A stretch of 64,000 nt of DNA from contig DATCTV010000062.1 in assembly GCA_036567785.1 (NCBI GenBank), positions 124,001 through 188,000 of the forward strand. The letters are read 5' to 3'. The position numbers were made by a program, and so were the translations under genes. Shown one piece after another: positions 1 through 8,421 of the stretch. This DNA comes from Desulfomonilia bacterium (GTDB lineage Bacteria; Desulfobacterota; Desulfomonilia; UBA1062). Below the pieces are notes generated by a model. The model saw only the letters and a list, made by a program, of their open reading frames with translations, did not search any database and had not been told where the DNA came from. Within the stretch, counting starts at the first letter, position 1. Every line of letters starts with the position of its first letter.

Positions 1-2
1 TT

Positions 3-1649
3 TTCTTTATATCAACACTGTCTCAGGTATGCCTATTTGCAGAATCTTTGCAGACAGGCGTCAACCCGACCGGTGCGATTTCAACCGAAGAAGTTCAGGC
101 GGGTCAGCCTTCTACGGCTGTCACACCCGATCCTGCTACAGTAGCAACCCCTCTGGGCCTGGTGAGGGGTAAAATTTCCGGTGATGTCGTCTGCTGGCTT
201 GGAATCAGATATGCCGAACCGCCTGTTGGTGCGCTCCGCTTCAAAGCTCCTGTGCCTGTGAAGCCCTGGGATGGCATTTATGATGCTACGAAATTCGGGT
301 TTGCCGCCCCTCAGCCGCCCCCTTCCTCTACTGAATTCACCGGAAAAGGCGAAAAGAAATCCGAAGACTGCCTGTTTCTGAATATATGGGCAAAAAAAGG
401 TGTGACCAACAGGCCTGTCATGGTCTGGTATCACGGGGGCGCATACATGTCCGGCGAGAGTTCTCTCGGACTCTATAACGGGGAAAGGCTGGCAAAAGAG
501 CGCAATGTGGTTCTTGTAACTGTGAACTACCGCCTTGGCTCCCTTGGATTTCTTTATTTCTCCGATCTGGCCAGAGATGCCGGTCTTGCCGATGACTTCA
601 CTGATAACCCTGGAATGCGCGATCAGATCGAGGCGCTCAGATGGATTCATGACAACATTGCCTCATTCGGCGGCGACCCGGGCAATGTGACCATTTTCGG
701 GGAATCGGCAGGCGGTTCTACTGTCATATCCCTTTTATGTGCGCCTGCGGCCAAAGGACTTATCCACCGTGTAATTGCAGAAAGCGCGGCGCCTTCCTGT
801 ATATACGGCAGAGAGACCGGCACTTTCTATGCGAAAAAATATCTGGAAATCCTCGGGCTGAAGCCGGAGGATGTAGGAAGACTTAAAGATATCCAGGCAG
901 ATAATCTGGCGGACGCAAACAGAAAAATACTTGACTGGAATGCCTTTGACAGGCCGGGGTCGATTCCGTTCGGTCCTACGGCCGAAACCGTTACGATGCC
1001 GCTTGATCCCTTGAGTGCTGCGGCTGCCGGTGCGACTGCATGCGTCCCCCTGATAATCGGGACGAATCATGATGAGGCAACACTATTCAGAGGGGATATA
1101 CCAATAGTTCCCACCACGCCATTTCTTATAAACAGAATGCTCGATAACACTAATCCTGATAAAAAAGAAAGAATTCTGAGGGCCTATCCTGGATTTCCAT
1201 CACATGACAGCGTCATAAAAACCGCCACTGATGCGTTTTTCCTTCAGCCTTCGATTCAGTTCGCCGAGGAATATGGCAAACATGCTCCGGTATGGTTCTA
1301 CAGGTTCGATTATAAGCCGCCAATGACACGTCTGCTCGGGTTTAACGCCACTCACGGCAGCGAGATTGTCCATGTATTCCATACATACAATACTCTGGCA
1401 GGCAGGCTTATTACTTTGTTTGCATGTCCGGGTGATAGGCGGAATGTGGGAAACTCAATGCAGTCGGAATGGGTTAATTTTGCAGAATACGGCGATCCCA
1501 ACGGCCCGGGAACGAACGACAAAGTGTGGCCGGCATACGACACCACGTGCAGGACGACCCGCATATTCGGAATGAAAAAGATAACAACCATTGATGATCC
1601 CGATAGAGAACGCCGCGAGGCCTGGCAGGGGGTGAAGCTGTACAAATGA
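3..1649 (+). CDS. Secreted type B carboxylesterase (5' end outside window)
   Basis: This alpha/beta hydrolase should cleave carboxylic esters outside the cytoplasm. The frame is open to the left edge, so the true start is missing. The first codons (FFISTLSQVCLFA, then ES) read as the end of a Sec signal peptide, and the TTG at 48 is therefore not the start. Family signatures are clear: oxyanion-hole YHGGAYMSG, nucleophile elbow FGESAGG (Ser codon at 705-707), acidic residue in GTNHDEATLF, and catalytic His in NATHGSEIVH. The remaining length, 548 residues, is normal for the para-nitrobenzyl esterase/cholinesterase-like family. The substrate cannot be read from sequence. The C-terminal 30 residues recur as a remnant at 2974-3066, so this gene once had a neighbouring paralogue. 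Confidence 0.93.
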   Translation, partial: FFISTLSQVCLFAESLQTGVNPTGAISTEEVQAGQPSTAVTPDPATVATPLGLVRGKISGDVVCWLGIRYAEPPVGALRFKAPVPVKPWDGIYDATKFGFAAPQPPPSSTEFTGKGEKKSEDCLFLNIWAKKGVTNRPVMVWYHGGAYMSGESSLGLYNGERLAKERNVVLVTVNYRLGSLGFLYFSDLARDAGLADDFTDNPGMRDQIEALRWIHDNIASFGGDPGNVTIFGESAGGSTVISLLCAPAAKGLIHRVIAESAAPSCIYGRETGTFYAKKYLEILGLKPEDVGRLKDIQADNLADANRKILDWNAFDRPGSIPFGPTAETVTMPLDPLSAAAAGATACVPLIIGTNHDEATLFRGDIPIVPTTPFLINRMLDNTNPDKKERILRAYPGFPSHDSVIKTATDAFFLQPSIQFAEEYGKHAPVWFYRFDYKPPMTRLLGFNATHGSEIVHVFHTYNTLAGRLITLFACPGDRRNVGNSMQSEWVNFAEYGDPNGPGTNDKVWPAYDTTCRTTRIFGMKKITTIDDPDRERREAWQGVKLYK

Positions 1650-1773
1650 AAATATTAAGGTCTGTCAGCAATGCCGCATTAAAGGAAATCGTCTAATGTA
1701 CAGTTTTGATTTTAGAGTAAGTATTAATTAGCCCGAACTTATGGACTGAATCTTTCGGCGCACAGGAGACGAT

Positions 1774-2973
1774 ATGAAGGACTTGAAATCTTCCGTGATA
1801 ATAATCCTCTATTTTCTTGCTGTTACTGCATTTGTACTGACTGCATCATTTGTTATATCGAATCTCTGGAGCAGCCAGACGAAGGCTTCTATTGACGAAA
1901 AGAATATGTCGATCGCCCCCGGGATGACAATCATGGGTTTCGGGAAAGCCAACAATCTTTATGATACTGTCTTAAAGGAGCTTTTCAATCTCAAAAACAA
2001 ATCTGAGCTTGAAACGCGCCTGGATAAATTCGGAACCGAAGAGCGGATAAGAGAGATTGTTAGAAGCCGCGCCGCACTTGCCGAAGAGCACGCTTCGAAA
2101 AACTGGGTGAAGATCAGGGTAAAGTTCGCGTTCTGGCTAATCTTTCTCGTAGCCGTATTCCTGTATGCAGGAAAACACAGGATGAATAGTCGTTTAAGAA
2201 AAATCCTGCTGTTTGCCTCATTGAGCGTATTCGGTGTTATGCTCGGGGCTGATCCGGCTCCAATGGGTACGGTAAAAGATGCAATCTATCTGTTTGCGAA
2301 AAAGCATGTGATATTTCCGCCTCGTATGATAGCACTGGCCCTTTTCCTTGTAATCGTTCTTATTGCCAACAAATACATCTGTGCATGGGGCTGTCAGGCA
2401 GGGACATTGCAGGACCTTGTTTTCAGGATCAATCAGGACGGAAAAGGCAAGGCCGTTCTCGGCAAACAGATACGCATCCCATTTGCCGTTTCAAACAGTG
2501 TTCGGGCGGTTTTTCTTGCAATCTTCATTCTTGCAGCCTTCGCCTGGGGAAAGGATATAATCAAACCGATAGATCCTTTCAGCATATATAATCCGGTTTC
2601 CATAAGTCTTGCCGGAGGGATTTTCATAGCAGTGCTTTTGATATCGAGCCTGTTCGTTTACAGACCCTGGTGCCATTTATTCTGTCCGTTCGGGTTACTT
2701 GGATGGGTAGTTGAAAAGGCGAGCATTATTAAAATAAGCGTTAATTACGATACATGCATAGCCTGTGGGAAATGCGCCAAATCATGCCCCTCGACCGTCA
2801 TGAACGCAATATTGAAGAGGGAGCAGAAAACAATTCCTGACTGTTTTACCTGTTATTCATGCAGGGATGTCTGCCCCACAAAGTCCATAGTCTTCGGAAT
2901 ACGCAAGCGCAGCCTTCCTCCCGAAGGCCATTTTGAAAGAAAAGCTGTTTCGGATAAAGTGACGGCTGCTTGA
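1774..2973 (+). CDS. Membrane polyferredoxin, NapH/CcoG-like 4Fe-4S protein
   Basis: This is a 399-residue integral membrane iron-sulfur protein, probably passing electrons between the quinone pool or membrane and a partner redox enzyme. An N-terminal anchor is followed by a soluble stretch of about 75 residues, then roughly four to five further membrane segments. Two Cys pairs sit at membrane boundaries (C203-x3-C207 and C300-x3-C304, as in the Fer4_5/NapH family). Two classical 4Fe-4S motifs follow at C328/C331/C334/C338 and C357/C360/C363/C367. The start has a good ribosome site (CAGGAG, 5-6 nt upstream). No obvious redox partner is adjacent. The stop codon abuts a fragment homologous to the esterase C-terminus, so the gene sits between two esterase-derived sequences. 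Confidence 0.85.
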   Translation: MKDLKSSVIIILYFLAVTAFVLTASFVISNLWSSQTKASIDEKNMSIAPGMTIMGFGKANNLYDTVLKELFNLKNKSELETRLDKFGTEERIREIVRSRAALAEEHASKNWVKIRVKFAFWLIFLVAVFLYAGKHRMNSRLRKILLFASLSVFGVMLGADPAPMGTVKDAIYLFAKKHVIFPPRMIALALFLVIVLIANKYICAWGCQAGTLQDLVFRINQDGKGKAVLGKQIRIPFAVSNSVRAVFLAIFILAAFAWGKDIIKPIDPFSIYNPVSISLAGGIFIAVLLISSLFVYRPWCHLFCPFGLLGWVVEKASIIKISVNYDTCIACGKCAKSCPSTVMNAILKREQKTIPDCFTCYSCRDVCPTKSIVFGIRKRSLPPEGHFERKAVSDKVTAA

Positions 2974-3066
2974 ACACGCATATTCGAAATGAAAAAGGTC
3001 ACGATCAATGAAGATCCGGATAAAGAGCGCCGTGAGATATGGGAGGAGGTTGTTCTGTATAAATAA
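2974..3066 (+). pseudogene. Remnant of a second carboxylesterase: last 30 codons only
   Basis: Directly after the polyferredoxin stop codon, an in-frame 30-codon stretch ending in TAA reads TRIFEMKKVTINEDPD then KERREIWEEVVLYK. The esterase at the left edge ends TRIFGMKKITTIDDPD then RERREAWQGVKLYK, so about 20 of 30 residues are identical and both stop at the same point. Synonymous differences show that this is a diverged paralogue and not a recent copy. It has no start codon or ribosome site of its own. The simplest reading is the 3' remnant of a tandem esterase whose body was lost or replaced. Confidence 0.85.
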
Positions 3067-3079
3067 GAATTCCAGTGCC

Positions 3080-3123
3080 AGACCTTTTCATATTGAAATA
3101 CTTACTTCATGTTGAAAAGGTCT
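3080..3123. terminator. Inverted repeat between convergent genes, probable bidirectional terminator
   Basis: An 11-bp perfect inverted repeat (AGACCTTTTCA at 3080-3090 and TGAAAAGGTCT at 3113-3123) lies between the esterase remnant on the plus strand and the amidohydrolase on the minus strand. Weaker pairing continues outward (GTGC/GCAC). The loop of 22 nt is long and there is no strong T-run, so termination is inferred mainly from position. Confidence 0.5.
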
Positions 3124-3143
3124 GACATTGCACTCAGTCTGAA

Positions 3144-4895
3144 CTATTTATTTGATTTTTTATGCGCCTTCTTGTCTTTCATGGCGTCGTACACGATATT
3201 GCCGTCCATGACTGTCAGAAGGACTTGGTTGTTGTGTATGTCCGAATTTTTCTGTTTGAAGAGGTTCTTTTCCAGCACGATAAGGTCTGCAAGTTTTCCA
3301 ACTTCAATAGAGCCGATGTCTTTTTCCATGCCGAGCTGGTATGCGCCATTTATCGTATAGCCGCGCAGCAACGTATCGATGGGCAGCCTTTCGTCTGCTG
3401 GCGGAAGGAAGTTGGAATCCTTCTTGCCGAGATCCCTCCTGGTATGGCCGACCTCGATCTCGTTGAAGGGATTAAGTCCCTTGATACCCGTACTGGCAGG
3501 GAAGTCACTGCCGAAGGTCACCCTCACACCCGCCTTGTCCAGGCTGTTGAACAGAGCCTGCATTTCATATGCGGTTTTTCCGACCGCCGGTTCAGTTACA
3601 TCATCCCTGATCATCCATAACGGGGTGGTCTGGGCGGTGACGTCTCCAAGCGCCTTCAGTCGTTCTACCGTATCGGGCATGAAGAACTGTACGTGGCATA
3701 TGGTCTTTCGTGTCGGTGTTAAGCCTTTTGCCTTTTTGAGATTTTCATAGGCGCCGAGGACATCGCTTATGGCGCGGTTGCCTATCGCATGGATATGTAT
3801 GTTGAATCCCGCATCATCGCACTTCCTGACAAAATCGTTCAGCATCTGAGGAGGTATAAGTTCGAAGCCTTTGTTCCCCTTGTCGTTCGCAAAATCGTCG
3901 AACATGGCGCAGCTTTTGGCATCAAGCGTGCCGTCGTACACCACCTTCATGACATTTACTTTGAAGAGTCTGGAATCGTACTCCTTCTTCAACCTGGAAA
4001 GATCGTCAACAGCGGTTGGTAGAAGGGCCGGATTTGCGATTGAGTGGCATCCGAATACCCTGAAAGGAAGCTTGTCCTTCCTCTCCAGGTCGGCATAGGC
4101 CTTGAAAGAGAGCTCCTCCATCGGTGATGCCGCATCGAATACCGTCGTAATGCCGAAAGAAGACAGTACCGGGAAAAACTGGTCGTTACCCTTGTTTATG
4201 TCTTCGGGGCTGATGTCCATCTTTGCGATAAACGGCGCATATGTCATCGGCTCAATGCACCAACCTGTGGGGTTGCCGTCCCTGTCCCTCTTGTAATAGT
4301 GGCCGCCCGGCAGCGGATCGGGTGTGTCTTTCGTTACACCGGCCATCTTGAGCGCCGCCGTATTCACCCACATCGAATGGCCGTCGTTGTCTATGATCAT
4401 AACCGGCTTTTCGCTTTCGACTACGTCAAGGTCTTTTGCTGTTGGTCCGTCCGGCCCGAACATTTCCGGAGTGAACCCCATGAGGGTAATCATGGGTTCG
4501 CACTTCCTTTCATCGACGGCCTTTTTCACCCCGGCGAGATACTGCTCTTTCGTGCCGCTCTGATCAAGCTGTCCGACTCCGGCCAGAAGCCCGCCTATGC
4601 TCGGGTGCATGTGGCTTTCGATGAAGCCGGGAAGGAGCATCTTTCCCTTGAGATCGAAGACCCTGGTATTCTGATCAACGATTTTCTTTGCAGTCTTGGT
4701 ATCGCCCACATAGATTATGCGGTTGCCTTCGATCACGACCGCTTGGGCATGCGGCGCTTTGGGATTCATGGTGTAGACAGCGGCATTGATGAAGGCAGTT
4801 CTTGGCTGACCTGCAAAAGCGTAACCTGATATCACCAGTGCGAAAACAAAAATGAACACATGAAATAAAGCCGGTTTGATTCTCTTCACGTTCAT
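3144..4895 (-). CDS. Exported YtcJ-like amidohydrolase
   Basis: This 583-residue metal-dependent hydrolase belongs to the amidohydrolase 3 (YtcJ) family, whose members cleave C-N bonds in amides, carbamates and related compounds. The N-terminus is a Sec signal peptide (hydrophobic run ending SGYAFA). The mature part opens with the family's beta-sandwich segment (TAFINAAVYTMN...). Metal-binding motifs are visible: GFIESHMHPS (HxH), a central IHIHAIGNRA with metal His residues, and the terminal Asp in VTFGSDFPAS. The start is supported by AAAGGAGG seven nt upstream of the ATG. It is transcribed alone, convergent with the esterase/polyferredoxin pair. The substrate is unknown, and this family is poorly predictable. 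Confidence 0.9.
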   Translation of the reverse strand: MNVKRIKPALFHVFIFVFALVISGYAFAGQPRTAFINAAVYTMNPKAPHAQAVVIEGNRIIYVGDTKTAKKIVDQNTRVFDLKGKMLLPGFIESHMHPSIGGLLAGVGQLDQSGTKEQYLAGVKKAVDERKCEPMITLMGFTPEMFGPDGPTAKDLDVVESEKPVMIIDNDGHSMWVNTAALKMAGVTKDTPDPLPGGHYYKRDRDGNPTGWCIEPMTYAPFIAKMDISPEDINKGNDQFFPVLSSFGITTVFDAASPMEELSFKAYADLERKDKLPFRVFGCHSIANPALLPTAVDDLSRLKKEYDSRLFKVNVMKVVYDGTLDAKSCAMFDDFANDKGNKGFELIPPQMLNDFVRKCDDAGFNIHIHAIGNRAISDVLGAYENLKKAKGLTPTRKTICHVQFFMPDTVERLKALGDVTAQTTPLWMIRDDVTEPAVGKTAYEMQALFNSLDKAGVRVTFGSDFPASTGIKGLNPFNEIEVGHTRRDLGKKDSNFLPPADERLPIDTLLRGYTINGAYQLGMEKDIGSIEVGKLADLIVLEKNLFKQKNSDIHNNQVLLTVMDGNIVYDAMKDKKAHKKSNK

Positions 4896-5134
4896 ATACC
4901 TCCTTTAGTGATTATGAAAGTTGGTGTACGGGCAAAGGAAACTTCTTAAGTTTTACTTATCGGAATGTCCGGCGCACACCTTAACATCACCTGAGAGATG
5001 TAGCCTACGAGGCACTAGGGGGAACGCTGTTAACCAAATAACTTGAAATAGAATAATTTATTAAAGAAACAACGTCCCCATGACGGTCTGACTTTATTAA
5101 TGCAGGACGAATGTTAAGGTATACGAAAGGATAA
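4896..5134. other. Intergenic region upstream of amidohydrolase; small hairpins, no gene
   Basis: No credible reading frame lies here. The segment between the amidohydrolase start and the next promoter holds two small adjacent hairpins: ACATC/GATGT at 4984-4988 and 4997-5001, and GCC/GGC at 5003-5005 and 5011-5013. TTAAC and GTTAA flank them at 4981 and 5029. This could be structured leader RNA of the minus-strand amidohydrolase, but it matches no riboswitch I recognise. Confidence 0.3.
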
Positions 5135-5163
5135 TTGACAGGGAAATATTGTTAAAATATGAT
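5135..5163 (+). promoter_or_regulatory. Strong sigma70-type promoter for the beta-helix lipoprotein
   Basis: A consensus -35 TTGACA (5135-5140) is followed by a 17-nt spacer and a -10 TATGAT (5158-5163), 11 of 12 positions matching consensus. Transcription would start near 5170 and leave an approximately 120-nt leader before the ATG at 5290. That gene is followed by its own terminator hairpin, so the unit is probably monocistronic. Confidence 0.7.
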
Positions 5164-5289
5164 TTAATCAAATAGTGTCTTGATCCTTGATATATTATGT
5201 AATTGTCCCATTTCAAGTACTTACACAAGGTCGCTTGCCAACAAGACGTTCACTCTTGAATTGATGAATAAATATAAAGGAGGTTTATA

Positions 5290-6003
5290 ATGAAAAGAAT
5301 AGCTGAATCTTTATCGGTAATGGTTTTTGTCGCGTGCTTTCTTTGCAGCTGCAACGGCCCAATGATAATAACAGGCAATCTGCTGCTTAAGTTCATGTCA
5401 GACCGTGGTACAGGCACGGCAGCTGACCCTTATATTATCGAAAACAAGGAAATCGATATGACAGGGAAGAACGCGAATGCAGGCATACAGCTCCAGTATA
5501 CGACCGCCTATGTAGTTATCCGCAACTGCCATATCTTCAACGGGGTTTATGCACAGAACAATTTAAACGAAAACGACAGGGCCGACAACCTGGGCATCTT
5601 GTTCCAGAATGTGAAGAACGCTACCATTGATAACTGCAAGATTGAATACAACAATATGGGAATGTGGCTGGAGGGATGCCATGCAGTAACGGTCAAGAAT
5701 TGCAGAGTCTTGAACAACCGCTACCGCGGGATCTACCTGATGGACTCCAGCAACTGTGATATCGAAGATAACGAGGTGCACAGCAGCAGCACGGAATACG
5801 GGGATGACATCCTGCTCAATACGAATTTCAAGAAATTCATGAGCGTCTGCCAGTATAACGATGTCAAGTATAATGAAACAAAAAAGATTCATCTGATGGG
5901 CAACGAGTACACCCGCTATAACTACATAATTGGCAATACATGGGAAGGCGGACCTTCAGAGCATTACCAGGATTCGCACGTCGGTGAAAACTACTATTAT
6001 TGA
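5290..6003 (+). CDS. Right-handed beta-helix (NosD-like) lipoprotein
   Basis: This 237-residue lipoprotein of unknown specific role has a signal peptide ending in a lipobox (FLCSC, lipidated Cys likely at residue 18 or 20). The body is built of imperfect parallel beta-helix coils of the NosD/pectate-lyase-like type, seen as recurring V-x-I-x-N-C and N-x-G-I/M patterns (VVIRNCHIF, ATIDNCKIEYNN, VTVKNCRVLNN, CDIEDNEV). Such folds bind or process polysaccharides, or act as assembly factors, and no catalytic residues can be assigned. The ribosome site AAAGGAGG is ideal. The gene has a near-consensus promoter and its own terminator. It is short for the family, about six coils. Confidence 0.75.
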   Translation: MKRIAESLSVMVFVACFLCSCNGPMIITGNLLLKFMSDRGTGTAADPYIIENKEIDMTGKNANAGIQLQYTTAYVVIRNCHIFNGVYAQNNLNENDRADNLGILFQNVKNATIDNCKIEYNNMGMWLEGCHAVTVKNCRVLNNRYRGIYLMDSSNCDIEDNEVHSSSTEYGDDILLNTNFKKFMSVCQYNDVKYNETKKIHLMGNEYTRYNYIIGNTWEGGPSEHYQDSHVGENYYY

Positions 6004-6017
6004 CCAGTTATTTGCTC

Positions 6018-6043
6018 GGAGCCCTGGGATGCTGCAGGGCTCC
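6018..6043 (+). terminator. Hairpin after the beta-helix lipoprotein gene
   Basis: A perfect 8-bp GC-rich stem (GGAGCCCT at 6018-6025, AGGGCTCC at 6036-6043) with a 10-nt loop lies 15 nt past the stop codon, between convergent genes. No T-run follows, so it may act as a transcript end or stabiliser. Confidence 0.6.
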
Positions 6044-6080
6044 GGCAGTATTCCGGTCAGAAGCGGACCATATGGTCAAT

Positions 6081-8189
6081 TTAGAAGGCTGTTATTGATA
6101 GTGTATATTCGCTTGCATCCGCCGGCGACGGCGTTATCCCCAGATAATAGGTTCCTGTGATGCTTTCCCAGTCTAATGATCCCTGACCAAATGCGACCGG
6201 TGACTTGAGCGTGGAGTCAAAGAGTACCAGAGTGTACTGAGGGTTCGTTCCCGATGTCACCACGCCGATATTCTGTCCCGGTGTCGCAATCGTAAGCCTG
6301 TACCAGTCAGTATGATGGAACCGGGTGCTGCCGATGATAACGTCACCTATGCTTATGTCAGGCACGAGGCCGATGTCGTAGCCGGAATATCCGCCAATTG
6401 TGACTCTTTCTCCGCCTGTCACCGGCTCGACTCTTACGCAGCTGTCGCCCCGGTTGTTTATACCTGCCACCCAGGCGAGACCATCGTAACCGGAATCCGG
6501 CGTCAGCACATTCTGCGCCCCGTATTTGCCGCCCAGGAGAAGGCCGTCTTTTGTTGAAAATGAAATGCTTGCCTCTCCCCAGCCAATGTCATTGAATCCG
6601 AAATTATCTATTATATAGGTTTTGCCGAGTCTTGCTGTCCATGCAGGGGTTATTAACGGCGCGATCTTCTGTCCCATTATGAAAAAGGCGTATCCGCCGC
6701 AGGAAAGTTCCTCCATGTCCGAGCCGCTGCTGCCCACCTGTATCAGCACCTGATAGTTGTTTCCTCCCCATGAAATGTTCTTGAATGAGTATTTCTGGCT
6801 GCAGCCTGCGCAGGCGTACATCGATCCGTCATAGCTGAGAGTGAGGCTTGTCGGCGAAGAGGTATTGGCGTTCAGGCTCAGCGTAACCGTGCCGTCGCCG
6901 TTGTCAATGACCTTATGGTATTTTGTATTTCCTGCGTATATGCCAGAGGTTTGCGATGAGTCATGTATCGACTGGATTATAGGCAGCGCCGGCATGCTCT
7001 GGTGAATGTCGTATTTGTCGATGAGCGCATTCTTGAGGCATTCGCGGGCTATCGCATATTTGATGTTCCCGGCGGTGTTGGAATTGCAGAGCACAACCAC
7101 GCCGAGTTTCCTGTCCGGAAGCAGCTCTATAACTGACTCGAAGTTGGTCGTACTGCCGTCTTTTATCCAGGCGCGTCCCGCATAGCTCATTGCAAAATCA
7201 TTTGTTATGTCGAAACCGGGGCCGGGGTTGAAGTATGAAAAGATGTCCAGCTGCGACTTCTCTTCGCAGCCCATGAGCGCAACTGTTGCAGGGTTGAGTA
7301 TTCGCGTCCCGTTCGGATGGAGGCCTTCGCCCAAAAGCATCATGATGAACTGTGACATGTCGATTACCGTGCTGTATGCTCCGCCGGTTGCGGTGAGGTT
7401 AGCTTCCATCCCGGGTACCGGCTGCCCGTTCACATAACCCATTGCTGCATTGTCCGTTATCTTCCTGAAAGAGCTGCGGCTCATCCCGAGAGGTGCGAGC
7501 AGGTTTTCCTGCATGTATGAGGTAAAGGTATCTGCGCCTCCTGCCCTGCGCACGATTTCGCCAGCTAACACAAAACCTGTGTTGCAGTACGATGCAATCT
7601 GGCCGGGGGCATAGACAGGGTAGTCGTCTCTGAGATATGAATAGAGCCAGTCAATATAAAGGCTGGTATTCCAGTCGTCCCACATCTCCTCCACGAAGCC
7701 TGCATTCCATATGTCGCCAGGTATGCCGGAATGGTGGTTGAGGAGGCGTCTCACGATTATACCATGCATCTGGCCGGGAAATCGCGCAGCCATATCGAAT
7801 TCCGGCAGATAGCTTGTTATGGGCGCATCCAGTTCGATGAGTCCCTTATCATAAAGGTTGAGCAGCGCCGCCGTTGTGAGAGTCTTCGAGACAGAACCTA
7901 TCATGAATACGGTATCGGCAGTTGCAGGCGTCTTAAGCTCCTTGTCGGCAAATCCGAATCCCTGTGACCATACAATCCTGTCATTATCCACAAGTGCTAT
8001 GCCGAGACCGACGAGATTGTACTGAGTAATGGCGCTCTCTATGTATGCGGATGTGTTTTCAATGGTCGCCGTGTAGTCCGTACCGCTGTTTGAAGAAGAT
8101 GATGAAGAGGATGAACAGCCCGAAGCTGCAGAGAAGAATAATGACGCAAGTACGATTCCTGAAAGAAACATGTTGATTTTTTTAGTCAT
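6081..8189 (-). CDS. Beta-lactamase-fold (class C type) serine hydrolase lipoprotein
   Basis: This 702-residue exported serine hydrolase is related to class C beta-lactamases, DD-peptidases and esterases (PF00144). The N-terminus is a lipoprotein signal (AASGC lipobox followed by a poly-Ser linker). The catalytic domain, about residues 40-390, shows the nucleophile motif S-x-x-K in MIGSVSKTLT and the second motif Y-x-N in SYCNTGFVLAG. The rest, about 300 residues, is a beta-rich C-terminal extension ending in a domain that resembles bacterial pre-peptidase C-terminal sequences (VLFDSTLKSPVAFG...YYLGITP). The start follows GGGGGAAAG. True beta-lactamase activity is unlikely; an esterase or peptidase acting on D-amino-acid substrates is more typical. 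Confidence 0.88.
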   Translation of the reverse strand: MTKKINMFLSGIVLASLFFSAASGCSSSSSSSSNSGTDYTATIENTSAYIESAITQYNLVGLGIALVDNDRIVWSQGFGFADKELKTPATADTVFMIGSVSKTLTTAALLNLYDKGLIELDAPITSYLPEFDMAARFPGQMHGIIVRRLLNHHSGIPGDIWNAGFVEEMWDDWNTSLYIDWLYSYLRDDYPVYAPGQIASYCNTGFVLAGEIVRRAGGADTFTSYMQENLLAPLGMSRSSFRKITDNAAMGYVNGQPVPGMEANLTATGGAYSTVIDMSQFIMMLLGEGLHPNGTRILNPATVALMGCEEKSQLDIFSYFNPGPGFDITNDFAMSYAGRAWIKDGSTTNFESVIELLPDRKLGVVVLCNSNTAGNIKYAIARECLKNALIDKYDIHQSMPALPIIQSIHDSSQTSGIYAGNTKYHKVIDNGDGTVTLSLNANTSSPTSLTLSYDGSMYACAGCSQKYSFKNISWGGNNYQVLIQVGSSGSDMEELSCGGYAFFIMGQKIAPLITPAWTARLGKTYIIDNFGFNDIGWGEASISFSTKDGLLLGGKYGAQNVLTPDSGYDGLAWVAGINNRGDSCVRVEPVTGGERVTIGGYSGYDIGLVPDISIGDVIIGSTRFHHTDWYRLTIATPGQNIGVVTSGTNPQYTLVLFDSTLKSPVAFGQGSLDWESITGTYYLGITPSPADASEYTLSITAF

Positions 8190-8364
8190 AAGTCTTTCCC
8201 CCTGTGTCTCCGGACTGGCTGTTTGAAGAAGCAGACTATATCATTGTCGTCTAAACCGTAGAAAATCTTTATCTGCTAAAATATAATTCTGTGAAAAAGG
8301 ATATCGGGGTAATGCACAGGAGTGAGTATTAAACGAATGCCAAATGATCATTATGAATGTAAAT

Positions 8365-8390
8365 CCGCCCCGTAATTCAGTATGGGGCGG
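8365..8390 (-). terminator. Terminator hairpin of the MFS carrier gene
   Basis: A 7-bp stem (CCGCCCC at 8365-8371, GGGGCGG at 8384-8390) with a 12-nt loop lies just beyond the minus-strand MFS gene's stop codon. Followed on the minus strand by an AT-rich stretch. Confidence 0.6.
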
Positions 8391-8421
8391 CAAACATTCA
8401 GTTTACTGCTTTAAGATTTTA

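Noticed and set aside
4299-4829. Long plus-strand frame of 176 codons inside the amidohydrolase
   Set aside because: It lies fully antisense to a clearly conserved protein, has no ribosome site, and its translation resembles no family; it is a codon-bias shadow.
4990-4996. CTGAGA motif suggestive of a TPP riboswitch
   Set aside because: The rest of the THI-box core and its helices are absent, and the downstream gene is not thiamine-related.
6081-8189. Antibiotic-resistance beta-lactamase
   Set aside because: SxxK and YxN are shared by the wider serine hydrolase family; the long C-terminal extension and lipoprotein anchor point away from a dedicated resistance enzyme.
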